Assembly (NCBI RefSeq): GCF_024763615.1
Contig: NC_077224.1
Location: 39,566,712-39,630,711, forward strand
Source of the DNA: Phlebotomus papatasi
Lineage: Eukaryota > Arthropoda > Insecta > Diptera > Psychodidae
Reading direction: 5' to 3'
DNA length: 64,000 nucleotides
Part shown: piece after piece, positions 42,601 to 54,900 of the stretch
Layout of the letters: every line of letters starts with the position of its first letter
Numbering within the stretch: the first letter of the stretch is position 1
Notes under the pieces: model-generated
Told to the model about the DNA's origin: nothing
The model's database searches: none
Seen by the model: only the letters and a program-made list of their open reading frames with translations
Made by a program: the position numbers and the translations under genes

Positions 42601-45600
42601 TTTTTTCTAAGAGACTTACACTTTTCTATTAAATAATAGTTAGCTTATTATCATTATTGACAATTATGTGATAATAATGTGTAAGTATTTTGGGAAAACA
42701 AAAAGAAATTCACATTATTCGAAGGCATGAACGTTCGAAGAGAGAGTACTTTCCCCTACTGTCCTATAACTGAATAATTAAAAGCGACAACACAAGGGAT
42801 AATTAATTCAAATTTTTAGTGAGAAAGGTTTCTGGTTTTTCAAGTTTCGCAGATAAATTTTTGAGTTACGATAAATGTCCTAATTCAAAACCATTTCCAG
42901 ACGCTTTAACTTTGACAGAAGATTCAACACATTAAGTTCCTATTTTTTCTGAAGAGAATTACAAAAATTTGCTCCTTGACTCTTCTAGAATGTTACTGTT
43001 TAATGAAAATTCTTTAGATATAATTTGAAAACTTCTGAAATACAAGAAAAATACGCGAGTGTAAAATGCTTCTATTGGAAACAAATTAATTCAAATGGAG
43101 ACAAGGGAAAGTTTCTAATTGGAGACAAACAGTGTAAGTGAAACCGCGACGAAAGGCTTCCAAAACCTTGTTGAGTTGCTCTTGAGTGCAGGATTTGTTC
43201 TTATTCCTGGCCCTTTCTCCTTTCCCATATAAAAGAATAAGAAAATCTATCCAAAAAAAAATCATATTTCCGGGGTTTCCTATTGAAGCATTTGCAGACA
43301 CTTCAGAAAAACCCTTTTTGTTCACGAAATAGGTAATTATTTCATTTGAAAACTTCACGTACCGTTAACAATAAACAAAACGAACGAACAACAGTCACTT
43401 TATTGTGTTTTTCATTGGAAAACATGGTCGATCGATGAAAATTCGACGATGAAAAGGTACACTTTTAATTTTTCTGGGAAATTAACAAATTAAAATTAAC
43501 TAAATAATGAAACTGTGGTATAAAAAATACATAAATATAATAATTTAGTACTGTATTTATCATGAAAACAATGACGTTTCCATTTGGAGTAGCAAAAAAA
43601 TTCCATTTGGAGCAGGTTTTGAATTATCTTAATTTACCCTACTCGCACTTTGCAATGCAATTTTTGGGTTTTTCGTGTTTTGTGAAGCAATTTTTGGGTT
43701 TCTCGTGCTTCTCGAAGTAATTTTCTTCATGCTGATTTTCTTGTGCTTCACGAAGCAATTTTTGGATTTCTCTTGCTTCGGCGAAACAAGTTTTAATTTT
43801 CTTGTGCTCCGTGGAGTAATTTTGGACTTCTGCTTTGCGGTGCATTTCTGAGTTTCTTGTACATCGCGATCTAGGAGAGATTTTTCTCATCCCCTCTAAA
43901 ATTACTCATATTCTTTGGTCAAGGGGTAACGCATTCACATTTTTTCTGACAAGGGTGTCTGGTTTTTCGATTTTCGCAATACAAAAATTGAATTTTTCGG
44001 GTTTCGTGAAGCAATTTTTGGGGTTTTCGGTCTTCGAAATGCATATTTTTGATTTTCTTGAGCTTCGCGATGCAATTTTTGAGTTTCTTGTTTTTCGGAA
44101 CAGAATTTTTGGGTTTCTTGCGCTTCGCGATGCAGTTTTTAGATTTTTTTGTGTTTCGCTAAGCCATTTTTGCGTTTCTTATGGTTGGTTCACCATGCAA
44201 TTTTTGGGGTTTTCGTGTTCGACGATGTTATTTTTAGATTTCTTGTGCTTCGCGATCCAATTTTTGAGTTTTCCATCCTTCACGTTGAAATTTTTGAGTT
44301 TCTTGTGCTTTCCAATGCAATTTTTGTATTTCTTTTAGTTCGTGATGCAATTTTTGGGTTTCTATGGATTCGGCGATGCATTCTTTGGGTGTCTCTTGCT
44401 TCGAGAAGCTATTTTAAGGCTTCTTGTGCTTCAAATTTTTGGATTTCTCGTGTTTCGCGAACCCATTTTTACGAATCTTATGACTTACGATGCAAATTTT
44501 GGGTTTTTCGTCCTTCACGATGCATTTTTTGGATTTCTCGTGCTTCGCGATGCAATTTTTACATTTTTCTTCCTACCACGAAGAATTTTTTGGGCTTTGC
44601 GACGCAATTTTTGGATTTTTCTTGCTTCGGCGAGGAAATTTTTTGCTTTCGCGTGCTTCGCGATGCAATATATGGATTTCTCGTGTTTCGCGCCGCATTT
44701 TTTGGGTTTCTAGTGCATCGCCATGCCATTTTTGGTTTTCTTGTATTTCACGGTGCATTTTTTGTGTTTCTTGTGTTTCGCAATGCAATTTTTGAGTTTC
44801 TCGTGCTTTGCTACAAAATTTTTGAGTTATCTTTTGCTTCGCGATACAATTTTTTTGGGTTTTTGTTCTTTGCGATGCAATTCCTGGGTTTTTCAGGTTT
44901 CACGACCCGTTTCTTGGACAATTGGGATAGGGGAAAGGTTTCTCGATATGAATCACCCCTTGGAACAATAGAATTTTCGCTTTGAGATGCATTTTTTAAT
45001 AATTCGTTCTACTTTAAATTAAAATTTCGGAGAGAATTTTATTGTATTCCTTTTGAAAAATATGAAGTATATAATTGTTTTTAAATGCAAGTTGCAAAAT
45101 AAAAACTAAAAAATTAATTTAATAACTTATCCATTACCCTATTTTTGACATTTAAATTTTACAATGATTTATAGATTATAAAATATAATTCTTTTTTCAC
45201 TTGAAGTCTTTTGACCAAAGATTTCATTTTTCATCACGTTGTTGAAAGTTTTATCATTTTTTCAAAGATTATATGACTCTGGTTATTGTGTGTTCCAATA
45301 TTACATTTTAACACTGTTAATAAAATGTAACTATTTTGATGAATTTTAAATCAATCATTTCATCATATCATCAATTTTTATGCTTTTCACGCTCTATAAA
45401 ACTTTCATTAAGAAGAATCTCATAAAAAAAACGATAAGGGCTTCGATATGAAAGTAAAAAGTAATAATTTTCAAGGTAATGCAGAAAAGCATTGTAAAAT
45501 TGTGATTAATTTGTTTCCAGGGATGTTGCAGCCGATGAAGTTGATCATTTATTTGCTTCCTCGGATGACGATCACGATGATCGTTTGTCCCATGATGAAA

Positions 45601-45692
45601 TCATTGACAACTATGATACTTTTGTGGGCAGCGAAGCCACAGACTATGGAGATCATTTGCAGAATATTCACCATTTCAGCGATGAACTGTAA
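39647..45692 (+). CDS. CREC-family EF-hand protein (calumenin/reticulocalbin type), two exons
   Basis: Exons 39647-40464 and 45521-45692 join GA|G in frame (donor GTAAGT, acceptor TTTCCAG) to give 329 residues. A signal peptide covers about residues 1-22 (YFLLIVTTLFVAVLPATTH) and a His-rich stretch follows. Six EF-hands are visible. The clear loops are DLNTDGFVDRHE, DADNNGLVTWNE, DKNKDDNLTPEE, DKDGDGKINFKE and DKDKDGVLNGNE. The sixth, in exon 2 (SSDDDHDDRLSHDE), is less regular. The C-terminus is HHFSDEL, which resembles an H/KDEL-type ER retrieval signal. Proteins of this family bind calcium in the ER and secretory pathway. It could be the orthologue of fly scf or of the other fly CREC gene; I leave the symbol open. 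Exon 1 alone would stop one codon after the splice site, so the second exon is needed for the full EF-hand set and the retrieval signal. Confidence 0.93.
40517..41753. repeat. Cluster of 'AATTTCGGCCAGCTTGCAA' inverted-repeat elements
   Basis: The left ends GTGTGCCAAATTTCGACATA (40991) and GTGTACCAAATTCCGGCCAG (40897), and the right ends GTTTGGCACACTTACCCTA (about 41400) and AATTTGGTACACTTATCCTA (41733-41752), pair with each other. One element appears to span 40987-41753, with arms holding TTGCATGCAAGCGTCAAAGT and the reverse, and another nested within. The left end of the same family reappears at 63663 and is cut by the window edge. Confidence 0.6.
42547..42758. mobile_element. 212 bp MITE with TAGGGGAAA ends
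   Basis: Left TAGGGGAAACTACTCTCCCT, ACGAACGTTCAAGCCTTCGG. Right CGAAGGCATGAACGTTCG, AAGAGAGAGTACTTTCCCCTA. Its terminal TAGGGGAAA is shared with the innermost nested element at 17120-17340, though the bodies differ. Confidence 0.75.
42869..43639 (+). mobile_element. pogo-like MITE, copy 2
   Basis: 771 bp, TA at both sides (42867-42868, 43640-43641), same termini as 30478-31335. On the minus strand it retains an open frame with the residual CTQEQLNKVLEAFRRGFT peptide (within 43086-43358). It directly adjoins the minisatellite. Confidence 0.8.
43642..44925 (+). repeat. 30-bp minisatellite, about 40 degenerate units
   Basis: The unit is roughly TTTTTGGGTTTCTCGTGC followed by TTCGCGATGCAA. Spacing of the TTTTTG block is 30, 30, 31, 34 bp around 44073-44198 and 30 bp around 44348-44378. 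Because 30 is a multiple of three, several long open frames run through it (for example 43835-44338 and 44149-44985) with a ten-residue rhythm. They lack starts and homology and are not genes. It lies inside the CREC intron. Confidence 0.85.
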
Positions 45693-45959
45693 GCTTCTTC
45701 AGACTTTAAGTTGGTTTTCGACCTACTGAGCCATTTATTTGCCAAAATCCAATATTTATTTAGGAATTATACCCATTTTATTTATTCAAAGTTTCTTTAA
45801 TTCTTAAACACCTTGAGTATTTTCCATGACAAATATTTTAATCTCTATTTACTACTATTTACCTAGTGATTTCAATTATTTTGTTTCTAACTTCTCCCCT
45901 CTTTTATCTTATATTTCTGTCGTACAAATTAAAATACAATTGAAAGTGATAAATACAAT

Positions 45960-48900
45960 CTATTTGACTTTGGTGAGGGTGAGGAATTTGGGATTCATTT
46001 CACTCTTGTTCAGTGCTCGGAGATACTTTTCTCGCTCCTCAATCACATATTCGAGGTCTGTTTGGTGCTTCTCAGCAATTTCCAGTGCTCTTTCCCAATT
46101 ATGCATCCGGATGCACATCAGAATGGCCTCTCGGATTTTCTTGTTGTGCACCAGGCAGATTTCAGCTTCAGTTTGACGACCGCTGAGGATTGAATTCTCA
46201 GCCATTTGCTCAACGCTCGATCCTGGAAGGTTCTGCAATTGATTTTTAAGCAAGATAATTAGCAATGATTTCCTATAGACGACTGTTTAACTTCATATTT
46301 TTTTAAATAATTTCTGATAAAAATAGGTATTTTATTATGTGATGTGGTTATTAATTAATTCGTTTTCTTGACCAGAAAATTAAAATTTTCAGCGACTTCA
46401 ATTTATGATTTCGAAGTGCTAGAACTCGTGACTTGCTTAGCGCTGTACCCTAAAAGCAATTTTGCATCATTTACCGTTTAAACCGATTCATAAATCACTC
46501 AAAAAGTCCCCCAAAATAGTTTGAAGAATAGAATTGATTTTTGATTTAGAATCGGTTCAGTTTTATCAAAAATTCCAAGATCTTTCTAACGACCCAAACA
46601 CGATATCATTCGGTTGAGAAATACGCTCTCTGGAACCTTTTTAACCTTTGATCTTGAAAAACCGTTACTAGGAATGATTCAACGGTATTCTCGTATAAGG
46701 ACGAAAAGAAACATATCCAAAAGGGGTGGCAAAGCGTCCCAGACTTTGCGAAATACTCGAACTCGTGACTTAGATGCTATATACATCAAAAGTACTTTCG
46801 CATCATTTACCATTAGCGGTTTTCAAACGATTTGAACCGATTCATAAATAATTCAAAATATTCTCCAAAATTGCTTAAAAAGCAATAGAATTGATTTTCA
46901 GGTAAAAATTATTTATTATCTATGAACCGGTTCATTACCGGTTCAGAACCGATTGGAACCGGTTCAGTTTTAAGGGAAATTCTAAAACCTTTCCAACGAG
47001 CCCAAACATGATTTCGCTTGATAAATGCGCTCTCTAGTGTCTTTTTAACTTTTGACCTTGAAAAACCGTTATTAGGAATGATTCAACGATATTTTCGTAT
47101 ATAGACGAAATGTTCGCCTGGGTAATCTCTAAAACATATCCAAAAATGAGAAAAATCGCACGACGCGTTTTCGATAAATCCCAAAAAAAAAACATAGTTT
47201 TGGAGGGGAAGGGGAGGGACCGGAGGGGCATGAGGGGCATGTTAACGATCCTTGGGTCGACTTATGGGGGGGGGGTCCCCCGAAGGTCCCAAGTCGCTAT
47301 CTCTAACCATTTGGCTTCTCGAGCTGGCGACGGACAGACGGACAGACGAAAAGACGGACAAACAGCGTGACGACATTTCTCAGAAATCGTCTGAAACGTG
47401 AAGATTTGTTGACAAAAGTGGTCTCCGAGGGGTGGGGTGGAAGGTGGAAATTTTGATGGAGGGGGTGAAAAAATCGAGGGATTATAACTGATCTCTCCGT
47501 GGAGTTCGAGCAGTAAAACGAAAAAATGGCGAGACGAGTTTCTGAGCAATCCCAAAAAACTTGGTTTTGAGAGGAAGGGGAAGAGTGGGGGAAATGAGGG
47601 GCATGTTAACGATCCTTAGATCGACTTATGAGGGGTTCCCTGAAGGTACGAAGTCGCTATCTCTTACCGTTTGCCTTCTAGAACTAACGACAGCTAAATC
47701 GATAGATGGACAAACAGGGTGACAAGATTTTTCAGAAATTATCTTAAACGGCTATTTCTTGAGAAAAGGAGTCTCCAGGGGGTGGAAAGTAGAAATTTGG
47801 GGGGGGGGGGGGGGGTGAGAACATCAAGGTATTATATATCCTACTCTAGGTAAATCATTTATGAGTTCGTTATCGATTAATTGCCAATTGGAATCGATGA
47901 AGCCGAGTTGGAAAAATCAAAACCTTTCAAAAACTACAAATTTGATCTAATCGGTTGAGACATTGAGCTCTCTGAAGTAGTCAAATTTTAACCTTTAAAA
48001 ATTCACAATAGTGAATTTTCCGGTCGTAGGTGTCTGTAGACGAAATATTGACCTGTAGGGGAATTCTGTAACAGTATGACAATGTCATATGACAAATTTA
48101 ATTTTTTTTATATGGTAAATCCAGAAAAACTATTCATAAATCCAATTTATATGCATATTTAGCTTCATAGAGCTCCTTGCAATGGACATTCGATACTCAC
48201 TTTGCTGTTATGTTGGCTTACACTCGAATTTTGTCACAAAAATTTTCATTTTATTTATAAAAATTTAACATTATGACATTATCATAATGTTACAGAATTC
48301 CTCTACTGGACTAACTATACAAAATATCCGAAAATGAATGAAATCAATCAAATGAATGAATGAATCAAAATTCCGGTTATCGTATTTTGATTAATTCATT
48401 CATTTGATTGATTTCAATTTTGAGGCAAATTTTGAGATAAACTTAAAAACAAACTCATTGAGGGCTGTGGAGAATCATGGAGAAGGTTGGAAAAAAGAAA
48501 AAAATCTAGGCAATGTCAATTGGCGGGGGGGTCATCGAAGACCAGGAGTCAATATCTCTTACCGTTTGGCTTCCAGATCGGTAATAAACCCAAAAATCTA
48601 ATAAGGCACTATTTTCAAAAAAAAAAATCGATCACAGATACTTTGCCGATTGATACGAATGCTATCTATTTGGAAATTTCAAGACCTTTCAAAAAATCAA
48701 AATTTAAGCAATTCTGTTGAAAATTAAGCTCCCTGAAGATGGTTAAACTTTGACGTTCAATAATTCAAAATGGAGAATTTTCCGGCCATGAACCAACATA
48801 ATTTTGGAGAGGATGGGGGTTGTTTCAATAAAAGGGTTCATTAAAGGATGTTTTTTTTGGAAGGGGTCACCGAACACCGAAGACCAGAAGTCAGTATCAC

Positions 48901-51900
48901 ACTGAAAAAAAAGAGGCTGGGATTAACTTTTTTTCGTCATAACTTTAACACTTTTTGAGTGTAAAAATATATCAACATTTTTTAATGTTAATTTTACACC
49001 ATTTAAGGGTAAAATCAACATGAAAGAAGGGTAATTTTAACCCATAATACACCTAAAAAGGGTAATATTTACACCGTTTTAGGATCAATACCTGCAGGGT
49101 AAAATTAACATTTCCGGAATGTTATTTTGACTTTTTCGGATTTCTCTCAGTGCAGTTACCGTTTAAGCTCTAGAACGGTGGCAAGTTGGATAAAAGCTGA
49201 TTATTCTACTCTGTCTCTGAGTTCGAGCAGTAAAATATATTTTACGAGAGTTAATCAATTTTAACTAACTTATTTTTTGAATTTTAAAAAGTAGTCAGTG
49301 TTTTGGGAATAATGTGGATACACCGAATCCGTGGTTCGTTTTAGGATTTTCCCCGGATAGTTTTCTCTTCAAAACTATTTTTTTAAAAATAACCAGTCGC
49401 TATTTAAAGGAAAATGTAATTAAGAAATCGCCTGATCTTGTGTCTAGTTCTCATTTTCTGCATTATCTAAAATCAATGAAGTGAATTTTCTTGCCAACAA
49501 CGTTACATAACGCTACAGTTAGTTACACAATGAGACTACTTGCAGTACTATGTATTTATGAAAATCAGCTATTTTATTACCTTTATGTGCTGAAGATAGT
49601 GAACTTTGTCAATTTGAAGAGCAGCTGAGTATGCTTCCTCACTGATGCTCAGTTGATTCTTTTTCGTGGCCATTGCTGCTAGAGTTGCCCACAAAACAGG
49701 AGTTTGCCCCAATCGGCATACCTTCACAGCCTGACTCCAAAGACCGTCCTGGACAAATTTATGCAGAAGATTGCAATAGATTTTTACAGAAACGGTAAAA
49801 AGTGCTCCAGAACTTCTCAGACCAATTTGACATCCCTCAAAGGATTCTAGAGTTACATTCCTTCCGAATTCAGTGGTGTCGTACGTGAGAGTTGTCAGAC
49901 CAATGAGTGTAGGATCTGCACATGCCTCTCCCGGACAATACCAAATGGTGTAGCAGGCATCATGAAGGCCTACGAGGATGTTTGAGTCACTCCCCCACAT
50001 CACTGAAATCACTTGAGTCCCAATCTTGAATATGGGGAAGTCTGGTCCACTTCTCAGCGATGTCACATACAAATCCCGGTGGATGTCAATAAACACAAGG
50101 TACTGATTGTCCGTTCCACCTGAACGACAGACTGAAATCTGAGTGACTGGAGTCTTGCAGCGAATTATTGAAGGTTCGTCTTGTCTTGTGGCTCCGGGAA
50201 GCAAATCAAAGACATAAATGATTGCTTGATCTGAGAAATCTTTCACTGCCAAGACGTCAGTTCCCAGAGAAATGCATCTCTCAGTCAAGCTGCCCATTTG
50301 AGCTGAGGATCCAGGAAATTTGGGCGTGAGATGCAAACGGCCAGTGTAAGTGTAGATCCAGATGGATGTTGAATCAACAGCTACAAAGTTTCTATTCAAA
50401 ACGAAAAAGATAAATCATTTACGGGTATATTACCGGTTCAGTACTGATTTTACTGGAATTTTAAGATTTTTCAAAAAAAAAAATCCAAATTTAAGCAAAT
50501 CTGTTGAAAAATAGGCCCCCCAAAGTGGTTAAACTTTCATCTTCGAAAATTCGATATCGAAATGATTTTCGACATACCACCAAATTGACTAGCTCCAAAA
50601 CATAATAGAAAATGAAAAAAAAATTCTAGGAGCTCTAGAAAAAAGAAAAAAAGAGACTGTCCTTGACCTTAGAGGGAGGGTCATCGAAGACCGGAAACCG
50701 ATATCTCTTACCGCTTAGCCTCTAGCCGTGTCACAAGCTTTCAAACAAATAAAAAATACTTGAGAAAGATACATTAAATTACGGGTACTATACCGACTCA
50801 TGACCGATTAAGTACAATGCAGTTGGGTTGGAAATTTCAAGATCTTTCAGAAAAATCCAAATTTAAGTAAATCGGTTGAAAACACTCAATTTAGGTGAAA
50901 TTCTTGGCAAATGAACCTAAAAATATTCTAAAGAAAAAACTGTAGAGTGGGGCAGATTCCCACATTTGAAGTTTCTTTCAAGGGTTTTTTCCAAATGTTT
51001 ATGAAGTGTATTCAAACTAAATTTATATTGGCTACTTGAATCTGTATAACATATTTCCGAATATTTAGGTAGATTCGAAAGAATGGCGTCTACTAAAAAA
51101 ATAAACCCCGCCTTAAATTAGTTTTATTTCCTACAAAAATATATAAACTGTTAGAATTGTTTAAAAACTTTGCGTTTTCTTGTTCTAACAATGTTCCAGG
51201 AAAGCGAATAAAAAACTTAAAATGTAAAAAGGAGGCGTGGCCTTTAAAGAATCTTGGCTATGAAAAAGGTGTGGTAATAATCATTTTTCCGTTTTAATAT
51301 TTATTTTCTTTTGCTCAACTTACGGCGTTATCACATTTCCACATTAAAATTTTAATGTGATTCACATTAATTGTCGCTTGTGAGCGTCCAAATATGTTAT
51401 TTGTGTCTTTGTGTCATTAAATATTTGGGATTTTTGTATTTATTGATAAAGAAATGGACTTGGTCTACAAAAATTAATTTAAATTTTCCTAAAGCATAAA
51501 TATTTTTCACATTAAAAATTTAAAGAGAAAATCACATTAATTTTTCGCATTAATGCTATAAATCAATTTATATCAAATTTGCGGGCCAAGTCTACCTTTT
51601 TATCAACAAATATAATAGATCAAATTTTGAATATAAAATGATTCAAACACACAAATAACATATTTGGACGCTCACAAGCGACAATTAATGTGAATCACAT
51701 TAAAATTTTAATGTGCAAGTGTGATAACACAGTTAGGATAGCACTTTTTATACAAATCAATTTGAATGCAAATTTTTCAGTGGTCTATTTTTAAGAAATT
51801 GAGCATTTTAGGCTCTGCTGAGTAATTAAAGGACAATGAGCAGAAATGTATGGGAGTTGGTCCAACCTTTCGCCAGAAATGAGACTAAGCCCACTTTGTA

Positions 51901-54900
51901 GGTATTGGCGTATGGCTTAAAAAGTACCAAGATCCAAATCCAAAAAGGACTGTTAGTCCTTGGAAAATTAACGATGTCTTTCTGAAAATTCATAATTTAT
52001 TACTCGAAAACGACTTGATCGATCTTAACGAAATTCCGCTCAAAGTCGAAGCTTCAAATAAATATTTTTAGTTTTTCCCTCTGACTGGTCCATCTGGTAG
52101 CTTCCATATACAAACTAATAATATTTTAGAGAGATCGAGCATTACAGGGCATCAAAGCGAAAACTTTTTTCGTTTAATGGCAAATCACAGGTATTTTCGG
52201 AGTCCTTGGAGTATCTTGAACATATTTGGAGCTCAGAGCAAAAAAAACGCTATTTTAATAGGGAAATACATACGACTTAGAGTTTTTTTGCTCTGACCGC
52301 CACATATGATCTAAAGCTAAAGAAACTTATAGTCCATCACGTCAACTTTTTCAGATATCTTAAAGTAAGTGTTCTTAAGAAGTGTGTTGACCTATTTTTA
52401 TGAAACTTGCTTTTTTAAATAACGGCATATCGTAGTTGTTGGAGCCAGAGAACGTTTTTTTTTAAAGCGAACTGAACTCAAGGAACATTTTCCTAAAAGA
52501 AACCGTATCCCTATGCCTTCATTTTTCTTGTATCCTGATTTTCCTCAAATATCCTCGAATATTCTTTAATTCCGCTAAAAGTTAAAAAAAAGCTAAAAAT
52601 GCCTCGATTGCATCCTTCTGTCGTCTTTAGAGAAACGTTCTCCTTAAAAAAAGGAGCTAGGATTTCGGAAGTTCATAGGGTCGTAAAGGTACTGTTACTA
52701 AAGAATTTGAACAAAAGGTTCTGAATATAAATTAATTAAAACATTTGTTTTCTCTGAATTTATTACTCAAAATATTTAAATAACGGTATCTTTTAGGACC
52801 CTGCGATTTTAGAGATTTTAACTATTTTTTCAAGAGAGTATTACTGCATAACAGACATTACATTTCCTTAGATACAATCCTTTTTTTATGAATTTGAAGG
52901 ATGGTAAAAGATTTTTATGGAAAATCTGGAAAATTGTAGGGAAATTGAAGAGAAAACGATATGGTTTGTTTGTTCCAGGAAAGTTTTCTTTGAGGTCCTT
53001 CTTTACAAATTATTCTTAGAAACGATCAATATACGATTAACGGTTATTGTAAAAAGTTTTGCAAAAAAAATCATTACAATTCTTATACATATGTTTTATG
53101 CTCTAGGTCTAGTGCTTTTCTTACATAGTTTTGAGGTTGGTACCGGAACAAAAGGTGTTACCTTTGGCAATATCTATTCGATGGCATAGGTCTCACGCGT
53201 GGCGAAAGCTTGGACCGTTTTGCCCATTGTCCCATTGAACTCAGTCATATTTCCTAAAAAGGTCTTGACAATAACCTAAAATTATTTTTGTCTAGCTCAC
53301 TTATGAAGTGAAGTAACTACCTAAATTAATAAAAGTATTTTTACTACATAAAAATGTATTCAGATCTAGGGTAAATATCCTTTCAAAACCATTTCCAGAC
53401 GCTTTAACTTTGACAGAAGATTCAACACATTAAGTTCATATTTTTTCTGAAAAGAATTACACAAATTTACACCTTGACTCTTGTAGAATGTTACTGTTTA
53501 GTAAAAATTCTTTAGATATAATTTGAAAACTTCTTAAATACAAGAAAAATGCGCGAGTGTATAATACTTCTATTGGAAACAAATTAATCCAAATGGAGAC
53601 AAGGGAAAGTTTCTAATTGGAGACAAACAGTGTAAGTGAAACCGCGACGAAAGGCTTCGAAAACCTTGTTGAGTTGCTCTTGAGTACAGGATTTGTTCTT
53701 ATTCCTGATCTTTTCTCCTTTCCCATCTAAAACAATAAGAAAATCTCTCCAAAAAAATTATATTTCCGGGGTTTCCTATTGAAGCATTTGCAGACACTTC
53801 AGAAAAACCCTTTTTGTTCACGAAATAAGGTAATTATTTCATTTAAAAGCTTCACGTACCGTTAATAATAAAGATTAGCACTTAATTTAACTAAAATTAG
53901 CCAGAAATGTGACATAAATGTTAAACAAAACGAATAAACAACAGTCACCTCATTGTGTTTTTCATTGGAAAACATGGTCGATCGATGAAAAATACGATGG
54001 TGAAAAGGTACACTTTTAATTTTTCTGGGAAATTAACAAATCAAAATTTGTGAATATGAATGGATTTTCACTTTATTTGGAGCAAAATTAACTAAATAAT
54101 GAAACTTTGGTATAGAAAATATATATATATAGTAATTTAGTACTGTATTTTTTGAATTAGCTTAATTTACCCTAATGCATTATTTCTTGAAGGCTAAAAA
54201 ATTATCCAGACGCAGATGGAATATATAATTGAATAAATAACTAATTAATTTATGGAAGAGGAAGACTTTAGTTAATTACAATAATTAACTCTTACTTTTC
54301 CAGGAATAATTAATTAAGTAAATAATTCATTCATTCATTTTCAACCGCTTATCCCTATTGGGGTCGCGGTAAGTAAATAAATCCAATCAAAAACTAAGCC
54401 ACGCCTTCTTCAGAAGCTGAAGCTAACTAAAGGTAAGTTTTTTTTAATTATGAATAATTTCTACATTTTCTTTCTGGAAGTAATAAAGTCACAAATTGTT
54501 TGTAAAATCAATTGTAAAATTTTGGATCAAATCATTAGCATTTAAAGGCGTAATTGCTATCTCTAAGATCTAAAAATCCAGAGCAAAATCTCATTTATTG
54601 TCCTATAAAGGAGAATGGCCAAAAATATATGGGCACTGGTCGAAGAATCGCTACAAAAGAGAGTAGCATTTTTAGGTACTGATATCAAATTAAAAAATAC
54701 CGGGATTCAGGCCAATAAACACTGTGAGTCTTTGTAAAGTGTTATAAAAACCATTTTATCTTACTTGACTCCCAATGAAAGAATATGAACATCCGTCCGT
54801 CCATCGACTATAACTGGAGTATTGATGTAGTTCTCATTGAAAATGTGAAGCTGATTAGGCGTTGTCACGATCAAATGTCCATATCCCAGGGACATTTTGA

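Larger units (their letters stand above)
40465..45520 (+). other. Intron of the CREC gene (5.1 kb)
   Basis: Contains AATTTCGGCC elements (40517-41753), a TAGGGGAAA MITE (42547-42758), a pogo-like MITE (42869-43639) and a 30-bp minisatellite (43642-44925). About 41754-42546 and 44926-45520 show AT-rich sequence without supported features. Confidence 0.65.
50392..54764 (-). other. Third intron of IFT80 (4.4 kb)
   Basis: Holds the repeats at 50420-50930, 51323-51735 and 53369-54172. The stretch 51740-53365 is AT-rich with no supported gene; an open frame at 52917-53189 has no recognisable similarity. The stretch 54175-54764 has one odd GC-rich motif at 54335-54370. Confidence 0.6.

Noticed and set aside
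44149..44985. Open frame of 278 codons and overlapping frames of 167, 123 and 101 codons
   Set aside because: All lie in the 30-bp minisatellite. Open frames follow from a period divisible by three; the peptides just repeat a ten-residue pattern and show no domain.
47110..47370. Open frame of 86 codons in G-rich DNA
   Set aside because: Lies in a repeated block inside an IFT80 intron. Low-complexity charged peptide, no family match.
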